Of a stretch of DNA of 64,000 nt, positions 36,105 to 44,708 are shown piece by piece. Location: assembly GCA_963765875.1 (NCBI GenBank), contig CAVXYK010000008.1:244226-308225 (forward strand), read 5' to 3'. Both the position numbers and the translations under genes were made by a program. The notes beneath the pieces are model-generated. The model ran no database searches, had not been told where the DNA came from, and saw only the letters and a list, made by a program, of their open reading frames with translations. This stretch comes from JAWKOK01 sp963765875 (GTDB lineage: Bacteria > Chloroflexota > Anaerolineae > Caldilineales > Caldilineaceae). Every line of letters starts with the position of its first letter. Within the stretch, counting starts at the first letter, position 1.

Positions 36105-36961
36105 GATGACTCCTCACGCGGCATCAACAGCCGGGCCGACAGCAACATAATGAGCACCACAATCAGCAGCAGGATGAAGGAGAGCGCTGCGCCCAACGGC
36201 CAGTTAAAGACCTGCACAAACTGGTCCTCGATGACCGTGCCCAGCATGGTCCCGGCCTTGCCGCCCAACAGACGGGGCTCCACAAACGAGCCGATGGCCG
36301 GGATGAAGACCAGGATCACGCCGGATAGCACGCCGGGCAGGCTCAGCGGAAAGATCACGCGACGGAAGGTGGTCAGCGGCGTCGAGCCCAGGCTGGCTGA
36401 CGCTTCGATCAGGTGGTTGTCAAGGCGGTCCAGGGCGATGTAGATGGTCAGCACCATGTAGGGTAGATAGGCATGGACCAGGCCGATGATGATGGCCGGA
36501 TAGGTGAAGAGGATGCCGTCGCCGGTCGGCAGACCCAGCCGATCCAGACCGTAGTGGATGATGCCGCCTCTGCCAAGCACAACAATCCACGAATAGAGGC
36601 GGATCAGCGAGTTGCTCCAAAAGGGCACGATGATGAGCAGAAAGAGCGCCGTCTGCCAGCGACCTTCGACATAACGGGCCAATGCAAAAGCCAGCGGATA
36701 GCCAAGCAATAGGCAGCCGGCCGTGGTGTAGAAGCCCATCATCAGCGAGTTTAGCGTCAGCTTAGCGTAGAAACCACGCGAAAAGTAGCGGGCGTAGTTC
36801 TCAAACGTCAGGTAGATCTCGCGTGTGCCCAGCGGCACATCGTTGAGGAAGCTGAAGTAGAGCATGATGGCCAGCGGTACAAAGCCAAAAAGCACCAACC
36901 AGAGATAGGCCGGTGCGAGGAGTGCAAAAAGTCGGAGTGAGCTACGCTGTTTTTTGAGCAT
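36101..36961 (-). CDS. potB: spermidine/putrescine ABC transporter permease
   Basis: A 286-residue permease: helix 1 LFALLAPAYLWLVLFGFVPL, LYFSFLND, and the EAA loop EASASLGSTPLTTFRRVIF. ATG 36961 is preferred because it gives the normal PotB start MLKKQRSSLRLF; the frame extends to 37009 only through a palindromic repeat that reads STPLIPIPYSPSP. No clear ribosome binding site lies before 36961, so the repeat may have displaced it or the longer form may be made. Confidence 0.92.
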   Translation of the reverse strand: MLKKQRSSLRLFALLAPAYLWLVLFGFVPLAIMLYFSFLNDVPLGTREIYLTFENYARYFSRGFYAKLTLNSLMMGFYTTAGCLLLGYPLAFALARYVEGRWQTALFLLIIVPFWSNSLIRLYSWIVVLGRGGIIHYGLDRLGLPTGDGILFTYPAIIIGLVHAYLPYMVLTIYIALDRLDNHLIEASASLGSTPLTTFRRVIFPLSLPGVLSGVILVFIPAIGSFVEPRLLGGKAGTMLGTVIEDQFVQVFNWPLGAALSFILLLIVVLIMLLSARLLMPREESS

Positions 36962-36964
36962 GGT

Positions 36965-37055
36965 GGTTGGAGATGGGGAATAGGGAATGGGGATTAGGGG
37001 GGTGCTCAATCTCCCATTCCCCTAATCCCTATTCCCTAATCCCCATCTCCCCTAC
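36965..37055. repeat. GGGGAATAGGGA palindrome between potD and potB
   Basis: Left arm GGAGATGGGGAATAGGGAA and TGGGGATTAGGGG, right arm CCCCTAATCCCTATTCCCTA and ATCCCCATCTCC, with a short spacer. Each arm is itself a degenerate direct repeat of GGGGAT/AAGGGA. The right end touches the potD stop. Confidence 0.8.
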
Positions 37056-38161
37056 TGCGCCTTCACTTCCTGCCATAGCTCGACCCACTGCTCACGAACC
37101 TCAGCTGGCGTGTCAGTGATGAAGGCCAGCTTGGCCGAGACATCCGGGTCGCCGAAGACGGTGCGCGTGAACGAATCCTCGGGCATCTGCTCCAGCACGG
37201 CGGGATTGGCGGGCACGGGCGCGCCGGCCACGCTGTCCCACTCGACGTAGAACTCGGGGCTGCTCATGTAGTCGATCCACTTGAGCGCCATCTCCTCGTT
37301 CGGTGCGTCGACGGGAATGGCCCAGGCATCGGTCCAACCGATGGCCCCTTCCTCAGGAATCACGAAGGCGATGGGCAGGTCAAACTCGGTCTGTGAGCGG
37401 GATGTCGAGCCGCTCCAGTAGACGCCCAGGTCGATCTCACCGTTGGTGAAGAGGCGGTTGAACTCATCCTCAGACTGCCAGAAGGCACGCACGTTGGGCA
37501 TCAGCTCGTCGAGCTTGGCCTTGACCGCGTCCAGATCCTCAGGCTGATTGGGGTTGTCCAGGCCCAGCGCCAGCGCTGCGAAGATCACAGCATCCTCGTA
37601 GTTGTCTTCGAAGCCGACCTGTCCAGCATAGGCCGGATCCCAGAGTGCGTTGAGAGAAGTAAGGCCGTCGGGGAAGGTCTCGGTGTTGTAGACCAGCGAG
37701 GTCGCGCCCCAGGCCCACGGCACGCCGTAGACGACGCCATCACTCACCGTTTCCGGCAGCGTCTGAAAAGCTTCAGGCAGACTGGACCAGACTGCCAGAG
37801 ACTCGACATCAATGGGCTGCAGTAGGCCGTCGGCCAGTGCCGGCGGCACGTAGGCGATGTTGGGCAGCACCACATCGTAGGTGCCGGGACTGGTGCGCAG
37901 CTTGGTCAGAAGCTCATCCTCAGAGTTGAAGTAGTCATGGACAACCTTGACATCGTACATCTCCTCAAACTGCTCAATGGCCCACGCTTCGTCCGAGCCA
38001 TAGCCTTGCCAGTTGAGGACGTGCAATTCCTTCACCGCTTCCCCATCCGGGGATTGTTCCGATGATGCTTGTGGCTGTACCGGCATGCCGGTACAGCCGG
38101 CCAATGCCAACGCCATGATCAATATCACCGCAAACATGACTTGCGAAAATACTCGGGACAT
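37052..38161 (-). CDS. potD: spermidine/putrescine-binding lipoprotein
   Basis: A 369-residue substrate-binding lipoprotein. The signal is MSRVFSQVMFAVILIMALAL with lipobox ALAGC at about residue 23, then a Ser/Gln linker. The mature part has ELHVLNWQGYGSDEAWAIEQF, VVHDYFNSEDELLTKLRTSP, YGVPWAWGATSLVYN and IGWTDAWAIPVDAPN, all typical of PotD/PotF-type proteins that clamp polyamines between two lobes. GGAG lies 6 nt before ATG 38161. First gene of potD-B-C-A. Confidence 0.93.
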   Translation of the reverse strand: MSRVFSQVMFAVILIMALALAGCTGMPVQPQASSEQSPDGEAVKELHVLNWQGYGSDEAWAIEQFEEMYDVKVVHDYFNSEDELLTKLRTSPGTYDVVLPNIAYVPPALADGLLQPIDVESLAVWSSLPEAFQTLPETVSDGVVYGVPWAWGATSLVYNTETFPDGLTSLNALWDPAYAGQVGFEDNYEDAVIFAALALGLDNPNQPEDLDAVKAKLDELMPNVRAFWQSEDEFNRLFTNGEIDLGVYWSGSTSRSQTEFDLPIAFVIPEEGAIGWTDAWAIPVDAPNEEMALKWIDYMSSPEFYVEWDSVAGAPVPANPAVLEQMPEDSFTRTVFGDPDVSAKLAFITDTPAEVREQWVELWQEVKAQ

Positions 38162-38449
38162 TGTGATCTCCTTGGAATGAACGGCCATTACGGCTTTGAC
38201 TGAAATCAGATGACCAGATAGATACTATCCTATCAATCATAACATGGAATCCACCAACCCGAAAACCATAGTGTCAAAAATACACTTTGGGTAGCTAGGT
38301 CTAGCAATCCAGTCATGAGCGAGACGATAATGCGGTAGATACCAGCGTATTGCGGTAACTTCTATCGCAACGTTGAAGATTAAGGTAATTCTATTGTGGC
38401 GATTTTCTATCTCTGAACCGACTCATCTGCAAGCGTGGAGGATATTCAA

Positions 38450-38920
38450 ATGACGGAACGATCCATGGCCAAACCGACCGGACTCTTTTTCGAGGAATTC
38501 GAGATCGGTGACCAGGTCGAGAGCGTGGGACGAACGATTACCGAGACTGACGTGGTCAACTTTGCGGCTTTGTCAGGCGACTGGAATCTGATCCACACCG
38601 ACGCCGACTATAGCAGCGAGCAGATGTTCGGCCGGCGCGTGGCCCACGGCATGCTGATCTTGAGCATTGCCACGGGCCAGGCCATGCGCCTGGGCTTTAT
38701 GGAGGATACGGTCATGGCCTTCCGCGGGCTTGACTGGCGTTTCGTCAAGCCGGTCTTTATGGGCGACACCGTGCATTTTCGCGTGACGGTCAAGGAGAAA
38801 AAGGCTATGCGCCGGCTAGGCGGCGGCAACGTCACCTTCAAGGTTGAGGTGATCAAACAGGACGGCGAGGTCTGCCAGCGCGGCAACTGGGACATCGTGT
38901 GCAAGTCCAGGGATGCGTGA
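38450..38920 (+). CDS. MaoC-like (R)-specific hydratase
   Basis: A 156-residue hot-dog protein. The hydratase motif is visible as ALSGDWNLIHTDADYSSEQMFG (Asp/His pair) followed by RVAHGMLILSIATG. Family members hydrate enoyl-CoA or related thioesters. ATG 38450 has GGAGG 8 nt upstream and is chosen over 38435. No neighbouring fatty-acid genes are present, so the substrate stays open. Confidence 0.88.
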   Translation: MTERSMAKPTGLFFEEFEIGDQVESVGRTITETDVVNFAALSGDWNLIHTDADYSSEQMFGRRVAHGMLILSIATGQAMRLGFMEDTVMAFRGLDWRFVKPVFMGDTVHFRVTVKEKKAMRRLGGGNVTFKVEVIKQDGEVCQRGNWDIVCKSRDA

Positions 38921-38932
38921 TCGGGCCAAAAA

Positions 38933-39045
38933 CTCAGCCACAGATGCGGACGTGATTTTCACAGGTGATTTTTGGGTGTCCAGAATACCCCCAGTGTCAT
39001 CTGTGGCATATCCCTTTTCCATCTGTGTGAATCTGTGGCAAAAAG
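38933..39045. repeat. CACAGAT palindromic repeat, copy E
   Basis: GCCACAGATGCGGACGTGATTTTCACAGG faces CATCTGTGGCATATCCC and CCATCTGTGTGAATCTGTGGC, with a GGGTGTC/GAATACCCCC hairpin in the centre. Confidence 0.75.
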
Positions 39046-39048
39046 GCG

Positions 39049-39258
39049 CTACCGTCTCGACTCCGCCATCAACGATTCCAGGAATAGAAAGGCCGTCTCC
39101 AAATCGGAAAAGACCCGCGTGTCACCGCCATTGACCGTCTTGAACAGAATTTGCCAGCTTTCAGACTGACTATCCTGTGTCAGACGCAGAATGAAGACGA
39201 GATCTATCCCATCGTTGGTCGCTGAATTGATCACTGAAAGCGGGTTTGAATCAGGCAT
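39049..39258 (-). CDS. small hypothetical protein
   Basis: A 69-residue soluble protein, divergent from the BTAD regulator. The order of segments (LVFILRLTQDSQ, SWQILFKTVNGGD, TRVFSDLETAFLFLES) reads as two beta strands and a helix. I recall similar short proteins in Chloroflexota next to BTAD/ATPase regulators, but cannot name a family. No strong ribosome binding site is seen before ATG 39258. Confidence 0.5.
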   Translation of the reverse strand: MPDSNPLSVINSATNDGIDLVFILRLTQDSQSESWQILFKTVNGGDTRVFSDLETAFLFLESLMAESRR

Positions 39259-39386
39259 GTTCGCAGGGTAGTAGTTGAACGTAGCGAAATCGTAGCGGAA
39301 GCGAGGGAATGCATCATAGTTGTGCTAGAATGGCGGCATAGCCACAATTCCTGTCGGAAAGACTGAGCGATTCACGGCCTACCTGC

Positions 39387-42300
39387 ATGGACAGACTAGA
39401 GATCAGGCTGTTAGGCGGCTTCAATGCACTGCATGGCAGTCGACAGATCACGAAATTTCGCTCGACCAAATCACGCGCGCTGCTGGCCTATCTGGCTACC
39501 CAGCCGGATCAAGATCACCCTCGCACCAGGCTAGCCACACTGCTCTGGGGAAATCTGCCCGAGAAAGCCGCACGAACGAATCTTCGCATTGAGCTGTCCG
39601 ATCTGAAGCAATTGCTTTCGGCCCACCCGGCATTGGAGATCTCACGCACCGTCGTTCGTGTTCATCACGAGTTCCTGACAGTCGATGCTGTTGACTTTCG
39701 GGAAACCGTAACCGGCTTCCTGTTGCTTCCCGCCGAGTCCCAGGCACAACAGTCGCACACGCTTGACGCAGCCATCGAACTCTATCAGGGCGAATTTCTC
39801 GCCGGCTTTCAGATCAACGACGCCCCTGAATTCGAGGAGTGGCAGTTGATCGTCCAGGAGCAACTGCACCAGCAGTTCATGCTCGCGCTGAGCACATTGC
39901 AACGACACCACGCTGAACAGAGCCACTGGGCGGAGCTCGCTGCCACCGCGCGCCGCCAACTTGCCGTCGTGCCATGGACTGAGTCGGCACAGCGCAATCT
40001 GATCCACGCCCTCGCCGCCCAAGGCGAGATCAACGCGGCCTTGACACAATACAGGGAATGTCGCCGGATTCTTCGGGAAGAACTCGGCGTCGAGCCATCG
40101 TTGGCCACCCAGGATCTTGCCGACCGGTTACACGATCAGGGCGCGGTCAAGCCATCCAGCCGGCACAACCTTGCCCGACAGTTGAAGGCATTGATCGGAC
40201 GTGAAGAAGAACATGCGAGACTCCATGATCTGGTGCGGCGTGAACGACTGGTTACGATCTTCGGCATGGGCGGCGTCGGCAAATCTCGTCTGGCTCAGGC
40301 TGTAGCCCAGCGCGCACTGCGAGATTTCGCAGACGGCGTCTGGTTTGTGCCGCTGGCTAACATCGAACCCGGTGAATCCGCTCCAGATCAGATTGCGCTG
40401 GCGATTGCCGGCGCCGCCGGCCTTCAGATCACGGATGTAGAGTCGCCAAGCGCCGAGTTGGCCGCCTATTTTACCGGCAAGCAAGTGCTTCTGGTGCTAG
40501 ACAACTGGGAACACCTGGTCGAAGCTTCTGACGCGATCCTCTATCCCCTTCTACATGATTCCGACGTTCACATTCTGGCCACCTCGCGTGTCCGGTTGAT
40601 GTTCGAAAACGAGATACTCGTTCAGCTCTCAGGCCTCTCCCAGGGTCACGCCTTTTCGCTCTTCGTCGACCGGGCGAAGCGAACTCTGCCTACATTTACA
40701 ATTGACAACAGCGATGTTGACATGATTGCCAGCGTGAATGCCATCTGTCGTCAGGTGGACGGGCTACCGCTCGGGATCGAGTTGGCGGCCAGTTGGGTAG
40801 AGCATTTCTCAGTCAAGGAAATCGGGCTATCGTTGACGGAGATGGAAGCTGAACCGAAGCAGGCTGAAAGACTCATCAGTCGACATCATAGCCTGGTCGG
40901 CGTACTAGAATACTCCTGGCGATTGCTCAGCCCACCTCTTCAACAGATTCTGGCGCGACTTTCCGTCTTTCGAGGCGGTTTCGATCGCTCGGCAGCATCG
41001 ATTGTAGCCGGCAGCAACTTACATGAGCTATCCGCGTTGCTCGGCCATTCGCTGGTTCAACGGGTTGCAGCCGGACGCTACGATCTGCATCCGCTTGTAC
41101 ACGAGTTTGCAGCGGACAAACTCACGCCCGGCCCGGCGGCTGCTTTGCGCCTTCGGCACAGCCGCCACTACTTGCACACCCTCGTCGCCACAGAGCGCGC
41201 CCAACGATCCGACCGTCTTCGGGCCGATTTCGAAAACATCCGTAGCGCCTGGCAGCATGCGGTCCAAACCGGGGAAAGTGAGCTGATTCAGCAGGCTGCG
41301 CCCCAGTTTGGCGAGTACATCGGACAGTTCGGCCTCCTGTCAGACGGTCATCGACTCTTTGGGGATGCGGTGGAATATTTCGCCCAACAGCCGAAAGAGG
41401 CTCGAGCTGGTTGCGCAACTGCTTGATCAGCAGTGGGTCTTCGCCAGGCCCATCTACGGGTTAAACGCCGCCAGTGATCTACAACATCGCCTGCTCACCC
41501 TGACAGAGAATGTTGAATTACAGGTGAAGACCCACCTTGAATTGGCAAACCGACATGCTGAAGCTGCGGAATGGCGCCAGGCAGATAACCACTTTGATAG
41601 GGCCGAGGCACTGGCACAGGGAGCAGACGACCCAAAGATATACATTCAGACAGCAGCACGCCGAATCCACGTCAACGCACTTCAGTTCCGTGGCGACTTC
41701 GGGGAGGGCGTCGCGCGATTGCAGGAACTGCTGAAGGAATTTGAGGGCCTGGAAAGCGGCGAAAGTCGTCCTCAGAATCTGCATATCGACCTGCTGTCAT
41801 CCCTCTCATTGCTGGCCGTCCGTTACGGTGATTACGCCCTGGCGCTTCGCTGTGACAGGCGCAACCTTTCCTGGGCCGAGGATCTGGCACATCAGCATCG
41901 GAAGATCCCGATTCTGTTGAGCATTGCGCTTTCAGAGCAATTTGCCGGCATGTATGGACAGGCCATTGTCCACAATCGGGAAGGGCTGACGCTCGCCGAA
42001 GCAATCGGCGCCGATGACGATGTAGGTCTGCTGAAAGCCAACCTCTGTCTCACAATGCGGCAATGTGGTGAGTTAGATCAAGGGCTACACTACGGGTTGG
42101 AGGCAGCAGAAACGCTGCAAGGAGCTGGGCCTCGTGCGCATGGAAGGGCAAGCCCGTAACAGGGTCGGGCACACGTTGTCGGCCCTCGGTCGTTGGACTG
42201 ACGCTTATGCAGCCTATGGAGAGAGCGCTGGCTGTATGGGAACCACAGCAGCATTCAAACCGGTACGAGGCGGTGGCAGGACAAGCGGTGGCAGCCCACA

Positions 42301-42615
42301 GGCTGGGCATGACAGATGAAGCGCAGAGCCTCGTCGCAGAGGCACGTGGATTTCGTGACAGGACACGGAGTATTGGGCCTGGTCGAACCTGTACTGCTGT
42401 TGCTTAACTGTGAGACGGTCCTGTCCGCCACGGGCCATGCCGGGCAAGCGCGCAGCGTCTTGGAACTGGCCGATGCGTGGGTTCAGATGATTGCCGGCAG
42501 AATCAGCGACGAAAAGATACGTCATTCATTTCTTCACAATCGGCCTGACAATCAACGGCTCAACCATCTTTTGCGACCAACGTCACAGAGAGAAGGAGAA
42601 GGGCAGTCCCCATGA
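39387..42615 (+). pseudogene. BTAD-AAA-TPR transcriptional regulator with four frame breaks
   Basis: The intact part (39387-41426) has an OmpR-like winged helix (LEIRLLGGFNALHGSRQITK, ALLAYLATQ), a BTAD domain (TLDAAIELYQGEFLAGF, AQRNLIHALAAQGEINAAL) and an STAND/NB-ARC-type ATPase with Walker A IFGMGGVGKSRLAQAV and QVLLVLDNWEHL. After about 41395 the protein continues as TPR-like helices in three further frames (RLELVAQLLDQQWVFA; RMEGQARNRVGHTL; ERALAVWEPQQHSNRYEAV) and a last frame ending SDEKIRHSFLHNRPDNQ. Breaks lie near 41395, 42120, 42225 and 42335, all of the same sign. Possibly a decaying gene. Confidence 0.82.
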
Positions 42616-43706
42616 ACCACCCTATGAATCACCGACAACGCATCATGAATGCCATCGAACAGAAGCCTGTAGACCGCATCCCCACCGACATCTGGGCGAC
42701 GCCCGAAATGGAGGCGAAGCTCCAAGAGCACTTCGGCTGCGACACCTTTCTGGAAACATGGGAGTACCTGCACATTGACGGGATCATCGGCATCGCGCCC
42801 GAGTACGTGGGACCTGCGCTGCCGGTTGTCGGCGAAGATCGCACCATCGATGAGTGGGGCTTTGTGAAGCGCTGGCAGGCCCATCCCAGCGGCGGCTATT
42901 GGGAGCAGGAAGTCTATCCGCTGGCCGATGCCCAGACCATCGCCGACATCGATGCCTTCAACTGGCCCCAGCCTTCGTGGTACGACTACTCGGTGCTGCG
43001 CGACAAAGCCGCCGCCCATCCCGAACGGGCCATCATGTACGGCTACATCGCCATCTTCTACTTCCACAACCTGTTGCGCGGCCTGGAGCAATCGCTGATG
43101 GACTTGGCGCTGCGTCCCGACTTCTCGACCCATCTGATCCGTCGCATCGCCGAGACTTTTTTCGACCTACACCAGGCCGGCTTCGAAGCGGCCGGTGGCG
43201 TCGTCGACATCTGCCAGGTGACCGATGACTACGGCAGCCAGACCGGCTTGCTAATCAGTCCGCGCATGTACGAAACTTACTACCGCCCCTGGATCGCGCG
43301 TGCCATCGATCTGATCAAACCCCATGATATCAAGGTATTCCACCACGACGACGGCGCCATCCGTTCCCTGATCCCCGATTTCATCAAACTGGGTATCGAC
43401 GTGCTCAACCCGATCCAGTGGCGCTGTCCCGGCATGGAGCAGGCGGGGCTGGCCCAGGATTTCGGCGGCCAAGTCTGTTTCCACGGCGGCGTAGACAACC
43501 AGCATACCCTCCCATTCGGCTCGGTTGAAGATGTGCAGGCCGAGGTGGCCTACAACTTGAGCACACTGGGCAAGAGCGGCACGGGCTACATTCTTGCTCC
43601 CTGTCACAACATCCAGGCCAATACGCCAGTCGAGAACGTTGTGGCCATGTATGAGGCAGCGCATGCGATGGGGCAGATCAACGAAAGCGATACGGAAAAT
43701 CGATAG
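42612..43706 (+). CDS. uroporphyrinogen-decarboxylase-fold corrinoid methyltransferase-like protein
   Basis: A 364-residue protein of the UroD/MtaA superfamily. The start RQRIMNAIEQKPVDRIPTD is the usual opening of the methyltransferase branch. Likely zinc ligands are His in KVFHHDDG, Cys/His in VCFHGGVDNQHTLPFG and Cys in ILAPCHNIQ, a set found in MtaA/MtbA-like methylcobamide enzymes but not in true HemE. The acceptor is unknown, and no corrinoid protein is adjacent. The ATG overlaps the end of the BTAD gene. AAGGAGAAGG lies upstream. Confidence 0.83.
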   Translation: MNHPMNHRQRIMNAIEQKPVDRIPTDIWATPEMEAKLQEHFGCDTFLETWEYLHIDGIIGIAPEYVGPALPVVGEDRTIDEWGFVKRWQAHPSGGYWEQEVYPLADAQTIADIDAFNWPQPSWYDYSVLRDKAAAHPERAIMYGYIAIFYFHNLLRGLEQSLMDLALRPDFSTHLIRRIAETFFDLHQAGFEAAGGVVDICQVTDDYGSQTGLLISPRMYETYYRPWIARAIDLIKPHDIKVFHHDDGAIRSLIPDFIKLGIDVLNPIQWRCPGMEQAGLAQDFGGQVCFHGGVDNQHTLPFGSVEDVQAEVAYNLSTLGKSGTGYILAPCHNIQANTPVENVVAMYEAAHAMGQINESDTENR

Positions 43707-43709
43707 TCG

Positions 43710-43738
43710 TTGACACGCTGGCCATAATCAACTACAAT
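43710..43738 (+). promoter_or_regulatory. sigma-70 type promoter for the AbrB-PIN pair
   Basis: TTGACA (43710-43715), a 17-nt spacer and TACAAT (43733-43738), about 50 nt before the antitoxin start. Toxin-antitoxin promoters are usually repressed by their own products. Confidence 0.75.
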
Positions 43739-43794
43739 TCATCTTACCGAACAAGAAAAAGTAAGACGCCGCAGGTCGTGTAGGGAGAAGCACT

Positions 43795-44070
43795 ATGGTC
43801 GTAACGCTATCATCCAAAGGTCAACTGGTCATCCCCAAAACGATTCGAGATAGCTTGCAGTTGGAACCGGGAACCGAATTCGAAGTTCAAGCAAATGATC
43901 AGCGCCAGATCGTACTTACGCCGGTCAATTCTGAGGAGAAAATTCAAGCTACCCTAGAAGAGCTACGTAACCTACTTGTCGGCACTGACTTGATCGCAGA
44001 TCTCGAAGCAGATCATAAATGGGAAATTGAACGTGATGAAGCTCGCATCCAATCGCTTGGTTCTCGATAG
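43795..44070 (+). CDS. AbrB/SpoVT-like antitoxin (VapB)
   Basis: A 91-residue protein. The first 45 residues are a swapped-hairpin AbrB domain: VVTLSSKGQLVIPKTIRDSL, LEPGTEFEV. The C-terminal half (LEELRNLLVGTDLIADLEADH) is the helix that would block the PIN toxin encoded next. It binds its own promoter in known systems. GGGAGAAG precedes the start. It overlaps the toxin gene by 35 nt. Confidence 0.9.
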   Translation: MVVTLSSKGQLVIPKTIRDSLQLEPGTEFEVQANDQRQIVLTPVNSEEKIQATLEELRNLLVGTDLIADLEADHKWEIERDEARIQSLGSR

Positions 44071-44461
44071 CTGGGCCTTGCTGTCAACGTTTTACATAGA
44101 ACAGCCGGCCTGTGAGACCGTCGAGCAGATGCTGCTCGATGCAAGCAAGGGCAAGGTCTTGCTCTGGCTCAGCAGCATCAACCTGGGTGAAATCTACTAC
44201 AGCGTAGGCCGCAGACGAAGCCTCCAAGCTGCAAACGACACGATCTCAAGACTGCGACAGATGCCGATCACCATCGATCCGGTTGACGAGAAAACCGTGT
44301 TACAGGCAGCAAGCTACAAGGTGCGCTACCCAATCTCATATGCCGATGCCTTCGCAGTGACCTCGGCAGTTCAACACGATGCTCGATTGGTGACCGGCGA
44401 TCCCGAATTGATCGTCCTCAGTGACATTGTTTCGATAGAGCCGTTGCAGCGATACGCTTAA
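44036..44461 (+). CDS. PIN-domain ribonuclease toxin (VapC)
   Basis: A 141-residue PIN domain with the four acidic residues in order: LVLDSWALLS (Asp), SINLGEIYYSV (Glu), YADAFAVTSA (Asp) and LVTGDPELIV (Asp). VapC toxins cleave tRNA or rRNA when freed from the antitoxin. ATG 44036 is preferred over in-frame TTG 44027 and GTG 44033 because it gives the normal short lead-in before the first strand. Confidence 0.9.
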   Translation: MKLASNRLVLDSWALLSTFYIEQPACETVEQMLLDASKGKVLLWLSSINLGEIYYSVGRRRSLQAANDTISRLRQMPITIDPVDEKTVLQAASYKVRYPISYADAFAVTSAVQHDARLVTGDPELIVLSDIVSIEPLQRYA

Positions 44462-44475
44462 ACTGTGAAGTGGTT

Positions 44476-44602
44476 TTTTGTCACAGATTTACACAGATGA
44501 AGAAGGATGGGGCACAGATATATTCCGGGGGATTATTGCCACGGGCACTATACTGGCACGCATCTGCGCCTATCCGTGTGAATCCGTGGCAAATCCCTTC
44601 TT
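44476..44602. repeat. CACAGAT palindromic repeat, copy F
   Basis: Left arm TGTCACAGATTTACACAGATG and right arm CATCTGCGCCTATCCGTGTG plus AATCCGTGGCAAA. Inner GCACAGATATATTCCGGGGG. It fills most of the gap 44462-44708. Confidence 0.75.
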
Positions 44603-44708
44603 CTCCGACACCCCCAGCCGATTTCATTGACAAGCATCGGCTCTGCAAGTAGACTGCCCTCAAACAGAATCAGACTGAACACAAACCTCTACAAGCAAAG
44701 GACTGGCC

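Noticed and set aside
42612..43706. HemE (uroporphyrinogen decarboxylase of haem synthesis)
   Set aside because: The zinc-ligand-like His/Cys pattern and the divergent N-terminus fit the methyltransferase branch instead.
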